Part shown: one piece after another, positions 48,501-58,165 of the stretch
How the letters are laid out: each line of letters starts with the position of its first letter
Numbering within the stretch: position 1 is the stretch's first letter
Assembly: GCA_947095535.1 (NCBI GenBank)
Contig: OX352774.1
Span: 220,770,965-220,834,964 of the forward strand
DNA from: Poecilobothrus nobilitatus
Lineage: Eukaryota > Arthropoda > Insecta > Diptera > Dolichopodidae
Direction: 5' to 3'
Length of the DNA: 64,000 nt
Program-made: the position numbers and the translations under genes
Notes under the pieces: model-generated
Told to the model about the DNA's origin: nothing
Database searches by the model: none
Seen by the model: the letters and a program-made list of their open reading frames with translations, nothing else

Positions 48501-49250
48501 ATTTTTTCACATTCTCATGCTGGAATGGTAGACTTTTTTTTTTTTTTTTTTTGATTTTTTTCATTGAAGTATTTTGGATTATTTACGAATTCAAAATGTC
48601 TTACATGGATTTCAATTAAGATTCGGAAAATATGTTATTATTATTATTATACAGTTATTGTAGTTGTTAATACGAACGTAAGAGGATGTTATTATGTAAT
48701 TTCGTAGTAAATTGTCAAACTTATATGATCTATGGGAAATTTCTTTTTTTGATTTTAGTAAATTAAATTAAATTTAAAGAGAATTTTTTCATTTTATATT
48801 AAAACATGTTTATTAAATTTGTAATAGCAGATCGGCTTCTATGCTTCTCTCTTCTGAAGGCAATTGAAATCTATATAAGTCTCTTTAATAAGCATCTGTT
48901 TAAAAGTGGGAAGAATTTAAAAGTTGGTGTTTTAGAAATATAACTTGAAGATATTTAGAGATATATAATTTCTTTATTGATGTGTAGATTCATTTTCTGA
49001 CAAATAGAATAACTTGAACTTTTATAGAGTTTTTAAAATTGGAATTTTTTGATAAAAAATTTCAAATTTAGAGATAGATTATTTATAGAATAGGAAGGAT
49101 CCTACGATTTAAAGTTAGATACTATCTATTAATAATATCTTAAATAAAATAATAAATTTGAAATTTTTCAAAATTTTATTTTTCTATTAACTTTTTTATA
49201 TTTTTTGAGGATTACTTTATAAAATTATGCAAGTGTCATTGAAAATGTCT
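42565..49250. other. Long AT-rich stretch, no gene seen
   Basis: Nearly 7 kb of AT-rich DNA with poly(A)/poly(T) tracts (45150, 45490, 45525, 47230-47255, 48535-48555), (GGAATA)n at 43330-43350 and ATATAC runs. The frames at 44802-45104, 47157-47348, 47583-47765, 47942-48127 and 48395-48619 show no domain, no ancestral repeat and no convincing exon borders. A host intron or intergenic spacer. Confidence 0.45.
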
Positions 49251-49252
49251 AC

Positions 49253-49487
49253 TTACTTGGTTACTGTTTATAGCAGATTTTTTAAAAATTTTTTTTAAAA
49301 ATATGCTTCTTAGTTTTGTAACTCAGTCTGACTGTTCGTCCGTCCATCTGTTTGATTACAAAACTTTCCCAACGTTTAAAACGTCAATAGATGCACAAAA
49401 ACACATTTCCTTTTTTTTTTAGCTCCACCCATTACAGAGTTACAGTCTGTTAAAATTTAAAAAAGCCCTATTTTCAAATGTTTATAT
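49253..49487 (+). repeat. Family A repeat, left half
   Basis: TATGCTTCTTAGTTTTGTAA, CTGTTCGTCCGTCCATCTG, TTAGCTCCACCCATTACAG and AAAGCCCTATTTTCAAATG match the family A left end and first module start, and the match breaks off at TTTATAT. It resumes at 52935 (next-but-one kilobases), so the 3.45 kb between is one inserted block. Confidence 0.82.
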
Positions 49488-49765
49488 TTTTTTTTTTTTT
49501 TTTTTTTTATTTTTTTATTTATTTTTATTTAAATCTTCATTACATTATAAATTATTTTTACAATTTTCTTCTAAATCTAGGTTTAATTCTTACGACTACA
49601 AAATATAATTTATAAAAGGAAAACAGAAAATTTAAATATTAATTATACGGTAGTGGATAAACCACTAGTGTTGTATAATTGATACGTTAAATTATAAAAA
49701 AAAATTTTAAAAAATAAACTTGTTAATGTGGGGTTGAAATTTTGTATGAAACTAATTATTATTTT

Positions 49766-49796
<31 letters not shown>
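49488..49796 (-). other. Poly(A) tracts and 3' segment of the insertion
   Basis: On the minus strand there is a 29-base poly(A) at 49796-49768, about 50 bases after an AATAAA at 49850-49845. A non-coding segment of about 260 bp follows, then a terminal A-rich tract (49530-49509 A-rich, pure A at 49508-49488) abutting the family A flank. The second tract is the probable insertion-priming tail. The first looks like the poly(A) of the transcript ending the 195-codon frame or a genomic A tract. Confidence 0.65.
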
Positions 49797-49800
<4 letters not shown>

Positions 49801-49876
49801 TTTCAATTAATAAATTGTTTTAAAATTTTACAGTTTAATTAAATTTTATTTTGCATTTTACATCATAATTAATTAG

Positions 49877-50466
49877 TAATTATTTAATAGTACAACTACA
49901 ACAAGGATACATAGAACAGCAAATGTAATTTAGTATAAATTGTGTTAAATTATTTTTTAATAAAGTTTTATAATCGCAGCTAAAGTATTTCATTGCAATA
50001 CGTTCTTTAAAAGTCGAAGTCGGTTCGATTTCAGTAATTCTTTTTATATGCATATCGATAATAAATTTTGGAATATTTAGCAGGGAAGGGTTAATTTTGT
50101 TATAAATTTCGTGCAGAACAATCCATTTAAAATCAGATATTTCTGATGAAGAAAATTCTTGTCTATAGTTAAAAGGTACAGTGTTATAGCTTTTTGATAC
50201 ATTGCATTGAGCTGGAATGTCTAAAACATTAGATAGGGAAGTTTTTGCATCCTTTACATTAATAAGTAAATCCATTAATTCACAGCAGGACTTAGAACGA
50301 TATAGAGAAGTGCTGTAGAAGAGAACATCATCAGCTTTAAGATCTGGTCTGATATCTACTACCGATTTTCCGTGAATATATATAGATTTAACAAAATTCT
50401 TTTCGAAAGCAACTGAAATTTCATTCCTACAATTGAGCTTACTATTTTTCTCTACTTCATGCAACT
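49877..50466 (-). CDS. Probable terminal exon of an unidentified gene, carried in the LINE insertion
   Basis: I do not recognise this protein. The open frame of about 195 codons is extreme for DNA this AT-rich, so it is very probably real coding sequence. It has no ATG at its start; the first in-frame Met is about 64 residues in (ELMDLLINV). It starts instead at a 3' splice site (TACTTTAATTTTAG, exon from 50466), entering with two bases of a split codon. Visible features are a lysine/glutamate-rich beginning (HEVEKNSKLN), CELMDLLINVKDAK, a predicted helical middle (ISDFKWIVLHEIYNKI, IIDMHIKRITEI, FKERIAMKYFSCDYKTLL) and a cysteine-rich end (CCSMYPCCSC). No signal peptide, membrane span or retrotransposon motif. 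AATAAA follows. Likely a captured host-gene exon; it could be a LINE accessory frame. Confidence 0.6.
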
Positions 50467-50490
50467 CTAAAATTAAAGTAAATTTAAAAA
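50467..50490 (-). promoter_or_regulatory. 3' splice acceptor before the 195-codon frame
   Basis: On the minus strand a run of T with few interruptions leads to AAATTTACTTTAATTTTAG, ending at 50467, a good insect polypyrimidine tract plus AG. No donor site would lie upstream in a LINE-initiated transcript, which would explain why the acceptor survived. The adjacent AGAG makes the exact cut ambiguous by two bases. Confidence 0.65.
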
Positions 50491-50530
50491 AAAAAAAAAT
50501 GTTATTTTAAGTATAAAAAAAAGAAGAAAA

Positions 50531-50648
50531 AGTTTATTTGTTTGTTTGTTTATTTATTAAAAATTGTAACTATTGCAATTAAAATACTTTAAAGCTCTCA
50601 CTACATATTTCTAAGTAAGAGATAGGTGAGAACTTTCAGGGTATTTTA
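50531..50648 (-). other. LINE 3' stem-loop and (AAAC)-type tail
   Basis: Immediately at the reverse transcriptase stop codon the RNA can fold: 50647-50626 (AAAATACCCTGAAAGTTCTC region) pairs with 50581-50600 (GAGAGCTTTAAAGTATTTT on the minus strand). The stem is about 20 bp with small mismatches and a loop of about 25 bases. The sequence then runs to AATAAATAAACAAACAAAC (50559-50531). A 3' stem-loop plus short tandem tail instead of poly(A) is characteristic of CR1/L2-type LINEs and is the site their reverse transcriptase recognises. It marks the likely true LINE end. Confidence 0.75.
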
Positions 50649-52934
50649 ATTTACATTTTCTAAATCAAGATAATTAATTGATAATAACCATAATTTACAT
50701 AATTTTGAATATCTTGATAATACTGTTATTTCCTTTATATGATTTGGAAGTTTGTTAAAATATTTAGGAGCTAAGCTGTCAAAAAATTTTTTATAGTGAG
50801 TTTTTGAGCCAAAAGGAATGCAAGCTAAATTTAACTTATTAATTCTTAGGTTATATTGATTATTGTTTCTTAATTGTAAAAAGTTATCCATTTTAAAAAA
50901 TTTGATCAGACATTTATGGGCATATATGTGGCGTACCGGAAGTATATTTGAGTCTTGAAATAAAGGCCAGCAACTGAATCTCCTGTTTTTAGAATAAATA
51001 ATCCTAATTGTACATTTTTGCGCTATAAAAACTGGTTCGATTGAATTAAAATAGGTACCACCCCAACTTGCAATGCCATACTGTAACTTGGAATGCACTA
51101 CAGCATAGTAAAATTTTAGTAAAAGTGTTTTAGAGCAAAAGTTTTTTAGTAGATAGAATTTTCGGATGCAAAGCAACATGTATTTATGTAACTGATTTAG
51201 ATGTAACTTCCAGTTTAGGTTGTTATCAATAATTAATCCTAAATATTTATAATTGTCAACAGTTTCAATTTCAAAACAATTTGCTGAACAACAACGAATT
51301 TGATTTGAAGAGCCAGCGCAGTTTTCACACACTATCTTTTTACAGTTTGCTGCATGAAATTTAAGCTTTATAGGCTCAAAGCAACGTTTTTTTAAATTAA
51401 ATACTACTAGTTTTGTTTTATTGCTTATGATAAGTTTATGATCCATGAACCAATTTCTCAGCAAATTTAAATCAGAGTTTAGACTTTCCTTTAGACAATT
51501 TATGTTTTTTTCGCTATAAGAAAGAGAGCAGTCGTCTGCAAAACCAGTAATATTTCCTTTAAATGATAGAGCAAATAAAGAATTAATATAAATTAGGAAT
51601 AACAAAGGTCCTAAAACAGAACCTTGAGGTACACCGACATTAATAGTTCTGCATTCACTGAAAATATTTTCTAGTTTAACTTTTTGCGACCTATCTTTTA
51701 AATAAGACATTAAAAAATCTAATATAAAACCTCTAAAACCTGCATTATAAAGTTTAGAACTTAAAACATTGTGATCTATCATATCGAAAGCTTTAGTTAT
51801 ATCGATAAAAAGAGCAGTAGAAGATTTGTTGGAATTTAAGCTAGAATATAATTCTGTACAAAGTTTTAGAATAGCATCTTCGGTAGATTTACCCTCAAGA
51901 AAACCATATTGATTATTGTGAAAAAAGTTTGTTTTATTAAGAAAACTTAACATTCTTTTTTTAATCAATTTTTCAAATAGTTTACCGATACAGGGTAATA
52001 GAGATATTGGTCTATAATTTGATACATCATTTTTACAGCCCTTTTTGAAAAGTGGAATAACTTCAGCTTTTTTTAAAGCAGATGGAAAAACACCACTATA
52101 AACTGAAAGATTAAAAATATAACTTAAAACCGGACATATGAAGTGTGAAATTTTTTTTAATAAAATATTGCTGATACCGTCAATTGTGCACGATTTTTTA
52201 TTGTTTAAACTTAAAACTGTAACATATAATTCTTCAGGCGAAATTTCTAAATATCCAAAATTGTTTACTTGCAAATTATCGTAATTAAAATTATTTGAGT
52301 TAAAGTTGCAAATACATGTAGGTAATGTATTTGTGCTTGCTTTATTTGCTGACTCAACAAAATAATTGTTAAATTCATTCGCAATTCGCTTTCGGTTAAC
52401 GATTTTAACATTATTAATTTCAATTTCATTTATATGATTATTAGTAACCTGAGTATTTAGAATATTATTAATCAAATTCCATTGCATGGTGGAGTTCCCA
52501 TTGTAATAATTTAATTGAGATGTATAGTACTTATCACGTAAGGTTTTTATTTCTACATTTATATCTCTACACAGATTTTTAAAGTAGGTTTTTAAATCCA
52601 AATTGGTTTTCTCGTTCTTAATTCTTAGACCTATCTTGTTTTTGTATTTTATTTTGTTTAACAATTGATCTGTCATCCAAGGCTTAAGCTTCTTTTTCAC
52701 AACTGGATTTTTATAAACTAACGAGTTATTTGAAATGTGTTTACCTAATATTTCAATAAATTTATCATAAGCTAAAGAAGGATTACTTTCATTATACACA
52801 ATTTCCCAATTTTCATTTTGTAAACTTACAGAAAGACTTGAATAATTTATAAATTGCTTATTATTTACAATTTCATTTGTTTTAGTGGAAGTTTTAGAAG
52901 AATTTAAAGTTAAAGAAATAAGATTATGGTCTGT
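50646..52934 (-). CDS. LINE ORF2: endonuclease tail, reverse transcriptase (5'-truncated)
   Basis: The frame is open for about 763 codons with no stop, but its true start is lost. Codons at 52934-52924 read TDHNLI, the conserved SDH-type end of an APE-like endonuclease domain, so truncation lies just before it. Numbering from the GTG at 52799: connector with KLKPWMTDQLLNKI (37-50); reverse transcriptase with NYRPISLLPCIGKLFEKLI (261-279), QYGFLEGKSTEDAI (297-310), FIDITKAFD (331-339, catalytic Asp333), VGVPQGSVLGPLLFLIYIN (388-406) and FADD (420-423, catalytic Asp pair); YKYLG (517-521); thumb-like C-terminus with YYAVVHSKLQYGIASWGG (564-581) and ILPVRHIY (619-626). A cysteine-rich insert at 473-508 (seven Cys) lies between FADD and YLG. 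The lineage is CR1/L2/Jockey group, exact clade not determined. No gag-like ORF1. Intact catalytic residues imply a recent insertion. Confidence 0.95.
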   Translation of the reverse strand, partial: TDHNLISLTLNSSKTSTKTNEIVNNKQFINYSSLSVSLQNENWEIVYNESNPSLAYDKFIEILGKHISNNSLVYKNPVVKKKLKPWMTDQLLNKIKYKNKIGLRIKNEKTNLDLKTYFKNLCRDINVEIKTLRDKYYTSQLNYYNGNSTMQWNLINNILNTQVTNNHINEIEINNVKIVNRKRIANEFNNYFVESANKASTNTLPTCICNFNSNNFNYDNLQVNNFGYLEISPEELYVTVLSLNNKKSCTIDGISNILLKKISHFICPVLSYIFNLSVYSGVFPSALKKAEVIPLFKKGCKNDVSNYRPISLLPCIGKLFEKLIKKRMLSFLNKTNFFHNNQYGFLEGKSTEDAILKLCTELYSSLNSNKSSTALFIDITKAFDMIDHNVLSSKLYNAGFRGFILDFLMSYLKDRSQKVKLENIFSECRTINVGVPQGSVLGPLLFLIYINSLFALSFKGNITGFADDCSLSYSEKNINCLKESLNSDLNLLRNWFMDHKLIISNKTKLVVFNLKKRCFEPIKLKFHAANCKKIVCENCAGSSNQIRCCSANCFEIETVDNYKYLGLIIDNNLNWKLHLNQLHKYMLLCIRKFYLLKNFCSKTLLLKFYYAVVHSKLQYGIASWGGTYFNSIEPVFIAQKCTIRIIYSKNRRFSCWPLFQDSNILPVRHIYAHKCLIKFFKMDNFLQLRNNNQYNLRINKLNLACIPFGSKTHYKKFFDSLAPKYFNKLPNHIKEITVLSRYSKLCKLWLLSINYLDLENVN

Positions 52935-53345
52935 ATATTTGAAACTTTACTTCCGATATTTTCAATTTAAAAGTGGGAAACGACAGGAAATTTTTTTAAC
53001 TTTATTATTTTATAAATAATATAAAAATTATATAATTTTGGTATTTGGTATTCAAATTTACTGTTATTGAAAATCATAGTTTTGCAAAGTTTCGTCCCCT
53101 TCGTTTTTCGCTTTCAGTTAGCACTATGAAATTATGATAGGAGAAAGGTTATTGGAGAAGAAATTACTTTAGAAAAATCTTGTGGACGTTCTCTTATATT
53201 TAAGAACAATTAGGAGTAAAAAATTGAAAATTATGTATTTTTATATACGTGAAACTTGAAATTTGAGCAAATTTATCGTAAGAAAGAAATACAAATATGT
53301 CTTTTTATTGTTTTTTAATGTCTTTTTGAAAAAGTACTCCTTTAG
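52935..53345 (+). repeat. Family A repeat, right half
   Basis: CTTCCGATATTTTCAATTTA, GTGGGAAACGACAGGAAA, TTCAAATTTACTGTTATTGA and TTTCGCTTTCAGTTAGCAC continue family A from where 49253-49487 stopped, with only about 15 bp uncertain at the join. The right terminus is lost or eroded beyond about 53300. Confidence 0.75.
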
Positions 53346-53369
53346 AAACCTTTAATTTTATACACGGTT

Positions 53370-53561
53370 GGGCCTCGGTGGTCTAGTGGGCAAGAGCGTA
53401 TGAAATACGCTGTAAATACCGAGGGAGTGTGGGTTCGAATCCCACACACGTCGTAAAAGTTATTCCCCCTTACGACATTTACAGCCACGTCTGAAAAGGA
53501 AAGGTTGGGTAATTTCCTATTCACATTTATGTACCAGAAAAATGCACTAAAAAAAAAAAAA
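53370..53561 (+). mobile_element. tRNA-derived SINE, copy 3
   Basis: GGGCCTCGGTGGTCTAGTGG carries the A box and GGTTCGAATCCCACAC a perfect-looking B box (GGTTCGAATCC). The body (TCGTAAAAGTTATTCCCCCT, ACATTTACAGCCACGTCTGA) and an A13 tail at 53549-53561 follow. It has the anticodon-arm stretch missing in copy 1. The flanks AATTTTATACA and AATTTTTACA may be an imperfect target duplication. It inserted just downstream of the family A half at 52935-53345. Confidence 0.92.
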
Positions 53562-53564
53562 TTT

Positions 53565-54590
53565 TTACATAATATTATATTACTTTTTTATTAAGATCCT
53601 ATACTTATTTCATTTTTAATTTCCTTTAAACACAATCCATATATAATTGTTTTTCATTTATCATGTATAAATAATGAAATTTTAAATAATCCTTATAATA
53701 AAATTATCTGCAATTTTTATGATTATGTATTATTATTAAAATATTAAGTAAGCATCTTAGTCTAAAAATATCAACGCGATAATATTTTTTTCTAGAATGT
53801 TTCATACATAATAATACGACAATACAATAAAATGTTTAATATTAATTTTTTTTTTAAATTTTTAATTTAACACCCACTAATCTAAACCATTCTCTCGTAT
53901 AAAATTAAAACACAAAAGTGTATATTTTGTTTTTAATAAATAAATTTTAGATACGGCAGCTAAGTGATAAGATTTCATTATAAAATAAAATAAATTTTTT
54001 ATTTTTATTTTAAAAATTTTTTTTCAATTAACGTTTTGTACTCTGGCATACTCTGATGGTATGAAATTATCTTCAATGCGAAAAAATTCGACCACGAAAT
54101 TTTAAGGAAAATTTTCTAATTTCGAAAGTAGGTATTTAATATTTTTAAATACCAATTTAAGAGTTTGTTATATTATGTAACAATTATAGATAACCTGACA
54201 GCGCTTTAAAATAATGAGAGTGATTTATGTAACCCTAAAATACAAATATTATTATTCCGACATTAATATTAAATAATAGTCGTTTCGATTTACATGATCT
54301 TAATAAACACTTACCGAATAAATATGATTATTCTCTAAAAGGTGCAGATCAAACCTATAATTACAAAAAAAAAAATCTGAAAGATTCATTTAAGAATCAG
54401 AGAGGAAGTGAAAGAAATTTTATATGTGCTAGTCGAATCAACTAACATTAGTATTATAGAGTTAAAAAATTTATTTTATATCAAAAATTTAGTTTTCTAT
54501 TTAGATTTAGTTAAAATCTAGTTTAGAGAATTTAGTTTAGATTCTAGATTCTCTATCTAGATTTAGTTTTCTTTCTGATGGAAATTTCGA
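53565..54590. other. AT-rich stretch, no gene seen
   Basis: AT-rich spacer with a short repeat TTTAGTTTTCTATTTAGATT and variants at 54490-54575. No gene supported. Confidence 0.45.
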
Positions 54591-54599
54591 TTGTAGCAA

Positions 54600-54793
54600 A
54601 TTTTTTTTGTAGGTTATTCCCCCGCTACATAAAGGTGACAAAGAAATTACACAGTTTTTCTCTTTTCAGATGTGGCTGTAAATGTCGTAATGGAGAATTA
54701 ATCTTATGGGATTTGTATGAAATTCGAGTTCACACTCTTTCGGTGTTTACATCATATTATATACGCTCCAACCCCTTAGGCCAACGACGCCGC
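54600..54793 (-). mobile_element. tRNA-derived SINE, copy 4 (diverged)
   Basis: Same family, opposite orientation to copy 3 and 1.05 kb away. On the minus strand the head GGCGTCGTTGGCCTAAGG is decayed and the B box is GAACTCGAATTTCATAC (poor). The body (ATTTACAGCCACATCTGAAA, GTCACCTTTATGTAGCGGGG) is clear, and the tail is T54601-54608. Flanking TTGTAG at 54591-54596 and 54794-54799 is a short candidate target duplication. The oldest of the four by appearance, with damaged promoter boxes. Confidence 0.85.
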
Positions 54794-54799
54794 TTGTAG

Positions 54800-56595
54800 G
54801 ATTTCTTTTTTTTTATATAACTGGTTGAAATTTTTGATCATTAAATATATAAATATATTATATGTTTTCCACCACAAGAAAATATTTTTCGGCATTTCAG
54901 AAAAATGAAATTAAGCTTAAACTTAGTCTACCTAACTCTAGATTGAACAGTAATATAATAATTCTTTTGGGCGAAGTGTTCATTTGTTTTGAAAAATTTT
55001 TTCTATACCAGAATTCAATAAATAAAATTGAATGAAAATTGTTCGTATTATATTTGAGAGTATACGGGAAAGTTAAAAGAAGAACACTTTTGAATTTTTG
55101 GAATAATTCAATTGTAATTTTTTTACTGTTATATTTTATCAAATAATTTTTTTTTTTATTATTATTATTATCATTATTAAATGTATCTTGCGGATTTTGA
55201 TATAAATGTTGCCTAAAAAAAATCGCAAATACAAAATTTATTTTTGTCCTTGATTTCATAAGATGTAGAATACATTCATATTATGTATGTATAATACATA
55301 TATATAATATTAATAAATGTACTTAAAAAAAATATTTAATTGCTTTTTATAACATTAAATGAGATTGAGAGGAAATAAGAATAAGAAGAGCAAAAAATAT
55401 TTAGATATCAAACTTTGATATGATATACAAAAAAAAAATTATAAAAAAACGTAACAGGATAATATTTTTGATTTGTTCATTAAATCACTTGAAAAATAAA
55501 AAAAAAACTCTATATTATGTACATATATATCTTTATTTATATAATTTCTCTTTCTCTTGAATTCTATTTTAATATTTTTACATTTTTATATTTGAATTTT
55601 TTGTTTTATTATTATTATAAGCATCTTTTATTAATACGTATCTACAGATACATTCATATACTCTGATATTATGAAGTTAATTTTGCAATGAGGTTAAATA
55701 ATTTGACAAATTTTTTGTATTGTTCAGAAAAAATTAAAAAATTTTTCCAACAAAAAAAAAAAAAACAAAAACAAAATAAATTCAACATAAGAATATTATC
55801 ATTAAGAGTTTGAAGGTCAAAAGTTGAAGGTTTTCAGTTTTCTTTTGTTTTAACTAAAACAAAAATATAAATAAAAAGCAATATTGATTTTCTAAAGTAT
55901 TTTTAATATTTTCTAGTATTTTTCTATTATAAAAAAAAATTAAATATATTGAATATTGTTAAAGTAAAAGAAAAAAAACTTCATCAAAAAATATTCTTGG
56001 ATAAATTTAATTTTCTTTTTGTTTTATAAAAAGAAAATATTCGATTTCCTTTAAAAAAAAATTTTTTTTTTTGAGGAAATTTCAAACTATTACCAAAAGA
56101 AAGAATTGAATTACAAACTAGAAAAGAAAAAAATTGTTTTTTTTTTTTTTATTTTAGAAGAGAAAACTTTGAAAACATTTAAACTAGTTCTTTGTTTTTC
56201 GAATTCATAAGAATTTGATAATAAAACAAAATTTAGCAGAACAAAAAAAAATGGGTATGTTATTACCTTTTGTATATAGGTGTATTACATATTATATTAT
56301 ATTGGTAAATAAATACTTTAAACATTTTTCTTAAAACTGGAAAAACATAAAATTGATTTTCTTTTCATAGAACAGAGCTATTAAGAAAATAGCCAATATA
56401 AAAAAAAAATGTTTTGCTTAAATTAAAATAGAAAATATTTTAAACGAGTCTCGAAAAAAAATATATTCAAAACTTTAAATAAGTATAACATTCTAATCGC
56501 TTAAGTAGGTTTAAATTTTTTATTATATACTAGCAAATAAATTTATAATATCAGGTGGGGGGTATAGTTTGATTTATTAAAAAAAAAAAATTTTG
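54800..56595. other. AT-rich stretch, no gene seen
   Basis: Poly(A)/poly(T)-rich spacer (55750-55765, 56056-56072, 56135-56150). The 120-codon minus-strand frame at 54897-55259 is basic and Asn/Lys-rich without a recognisable domain; weak case only. Confidence 0.45.
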
Positions 56596-56599
56596 AAAA

Positions 56600-56925
56600 A
56601 AAAATGTCGAAATACAAAATGTTGAAAAACAAAATGCTGAAAAATAAATATACTTTTTCAACTTTAAAATTCTTCTTAATTTTTTTTTACATACATTAAT
56701 ATTTCATGAAAGAACATGAACAAATCAAACCTCCACTAAGCAAATTATTACAACTCTGATTTTGAAACCATCTTTAAAATTTTCTTACCTAATATTTCAA
56801 CAACAAGGCACTCTAATATGACTTTATGACACCGCACCGCAATGTCAAAAATTTTTTTTTTTTTAACATTGTAAATTGTAATGCTACATTTTTTTTCAAC
56901 ATTTTTGTTTTCGACAAAAAGACTG
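56600..56925. repeat. Inverted-repeat element candidate
   Basis: AATGTCGAAATACAAAATGT and TGAAAAACAAAATGCTG (56603-56640) are roughly mirrored as reverse complement by CAACATTTTTGTTTTCGACA near 56900-56922. The left arm also holds a direct short repeat, AAAATGTTGAAAAACA-like, about 18 bp. The interior has a GACACCGCACCGCAATGTC patch. Possibly a 325-bp MITE; no target duplication found. Confidence 0.4.
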
Positions 56926-56929
56926 GCTA

Positions 56930-58075
56930 ACTCTGAGGTTCATACTTTACTTGCGTAATATTTATAAGTTTATCTTCGTTTTGAAATAAATCTAAGATCC
57001 TTTAAAATATTATATACAAACCTATTAACCAACCTTAAATTAGTCTAAACTTTTATGGGAACTGGGGTTTTTTAAATTAAAATCATAAAAGAAAATTTAC
57101 ATTAATAAAAAAATAATTTTTTTGAAGAAAAAAACATTTCTGTGAATGTAAACGAAGTCGATTTAAAAATTCGATTCAGATTTATAGTGAAAATTCAGTG
57201 CGCACTTCATTTTGATCAAAAAAATTAAAAAAAAAACAAATCCGTTATTGATAATTTACTTATAAATGCTGTTGTGCTCTTCGTTCTTAGGTTTAAGTAT
57301 ATATTAAGTGATGAAAACTCTGCTGAATTATCTTAATATTAAATTGTGATTACTCTTAAAAAATATATAAAAAATGTACTCTTGAAAATAAAAAAAAGAG
57401 TAGAACAAATTAGTGGAAAAATTACATTCACGATAGCGACCAATTTAAATTTCGCTGCTTCCTCGAATGAAGAATTAAGCATGTTGGTATAGAGATGTTA
57501 TAAAAGAAAGCAGATATCTTAATATCTGTACTATTGTTTATAATGTCTGTATTATTGTAAAAACTAAAATTGAAAATAATGAACTCCAGGTTTACCAAAA
57601 ACAAATTGAAATTCTGCGAACACAAACAAAATTGAAACACCACTACTCTGGGAAAGTTAACAGATTCGTTTAGCTAGTCCTGATACACAAGTCAGCGTTA
57701 AAAGAGATTTTTCTTCTCTACTAAACTTTTGTTTTGTTTCGATCTGAGTTTCTTTTAACTATTCTATTCATAACGAGATCATTTTAACAGGCTTAATGAA
57801 AATTTATCCCAAAAATAACTTAAACAAATATAATTAAAAAAAAATTATTAAAAAAATATGTTTTCTCATTAAGCCGCTTATTCTTTATATATTTACCGAA
57901 CTTCAGTTTCTAAAATCATTATTTTTACCAAGCCGGTTCATTACTTAGCTGTAGGTATTTGAAAAGATTATAAAACACAAAGTATGTGTTATATTTGTGC
58001 GCCATCTATTATCTTACACAAGAGTTATTAATTATGTTTTAATTATTTTATATATTACGATATAAATTACTAATA
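56930..58075. other. AT-rich stretch, no gene seen
   Basis: No supported gene. The minus-strand frame at 57428-57643 overlaps AT-rich sequence and shows no domain. Confidence 0.45.
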
Positions 58076-58079
58076 TTAG

Positions 58080-58165
58080 ATATGATCTGACCGGCATTTG
58101 AACCCAAAACATTTCTTTTAGAAAGTGGGTCGATCTTAATCGTACTATAAGGTAAATTAGTCAAT
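58080..58165 (-). mobile_element. tRNA-like SINE head, weak
   Basis: On the minus strand ACCTTATAGTACGATTAAGA resembles a D-arm/A-box segment and TTTTGGGTTCAAATGCCGG a B box (GGGTTCAAATGCC). Spacing is about right for a tRNA-derived promoter. No tail or target duplication is clear. Confidence 0.5.

Larger units (their letters stand above)
49488..52934 (-). mobile_element. LINE insertion with an extra exon-like 3' segment
   Basis: The block interrupts one family A copy and reads on the minus strand. It contains a LINE truncated at its 5' end in the endonuclease domain, reverse transcriptase frame, 3' stem-loop and (AAAC)-type tail (to about 50531). A 3' splice acceptor and 195-codon open frame follow, then poly(A) at 49796-49768, about 260 bp of further sequence and a second poly(A) at 49508-49488. 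The flanks TATATTT at 49483-49489 and 52934-52940 are a candidate target duplication, although the left one runs into the tail. One insertion explains the layout best; stacked insertions are not excluded. Confidence 0.8.

Noticed and set aside
53342..53524. 60-codon minus-strand frame
   Set aside because: Lies entirely on the antisense strand of SINE copy 3.
54897..55259. 120-codon minus-strand frame
   Set aside because: Asn/Lys-rich, lies over AT-rich simple sequence, no recognisable motif; kept only as a remark.
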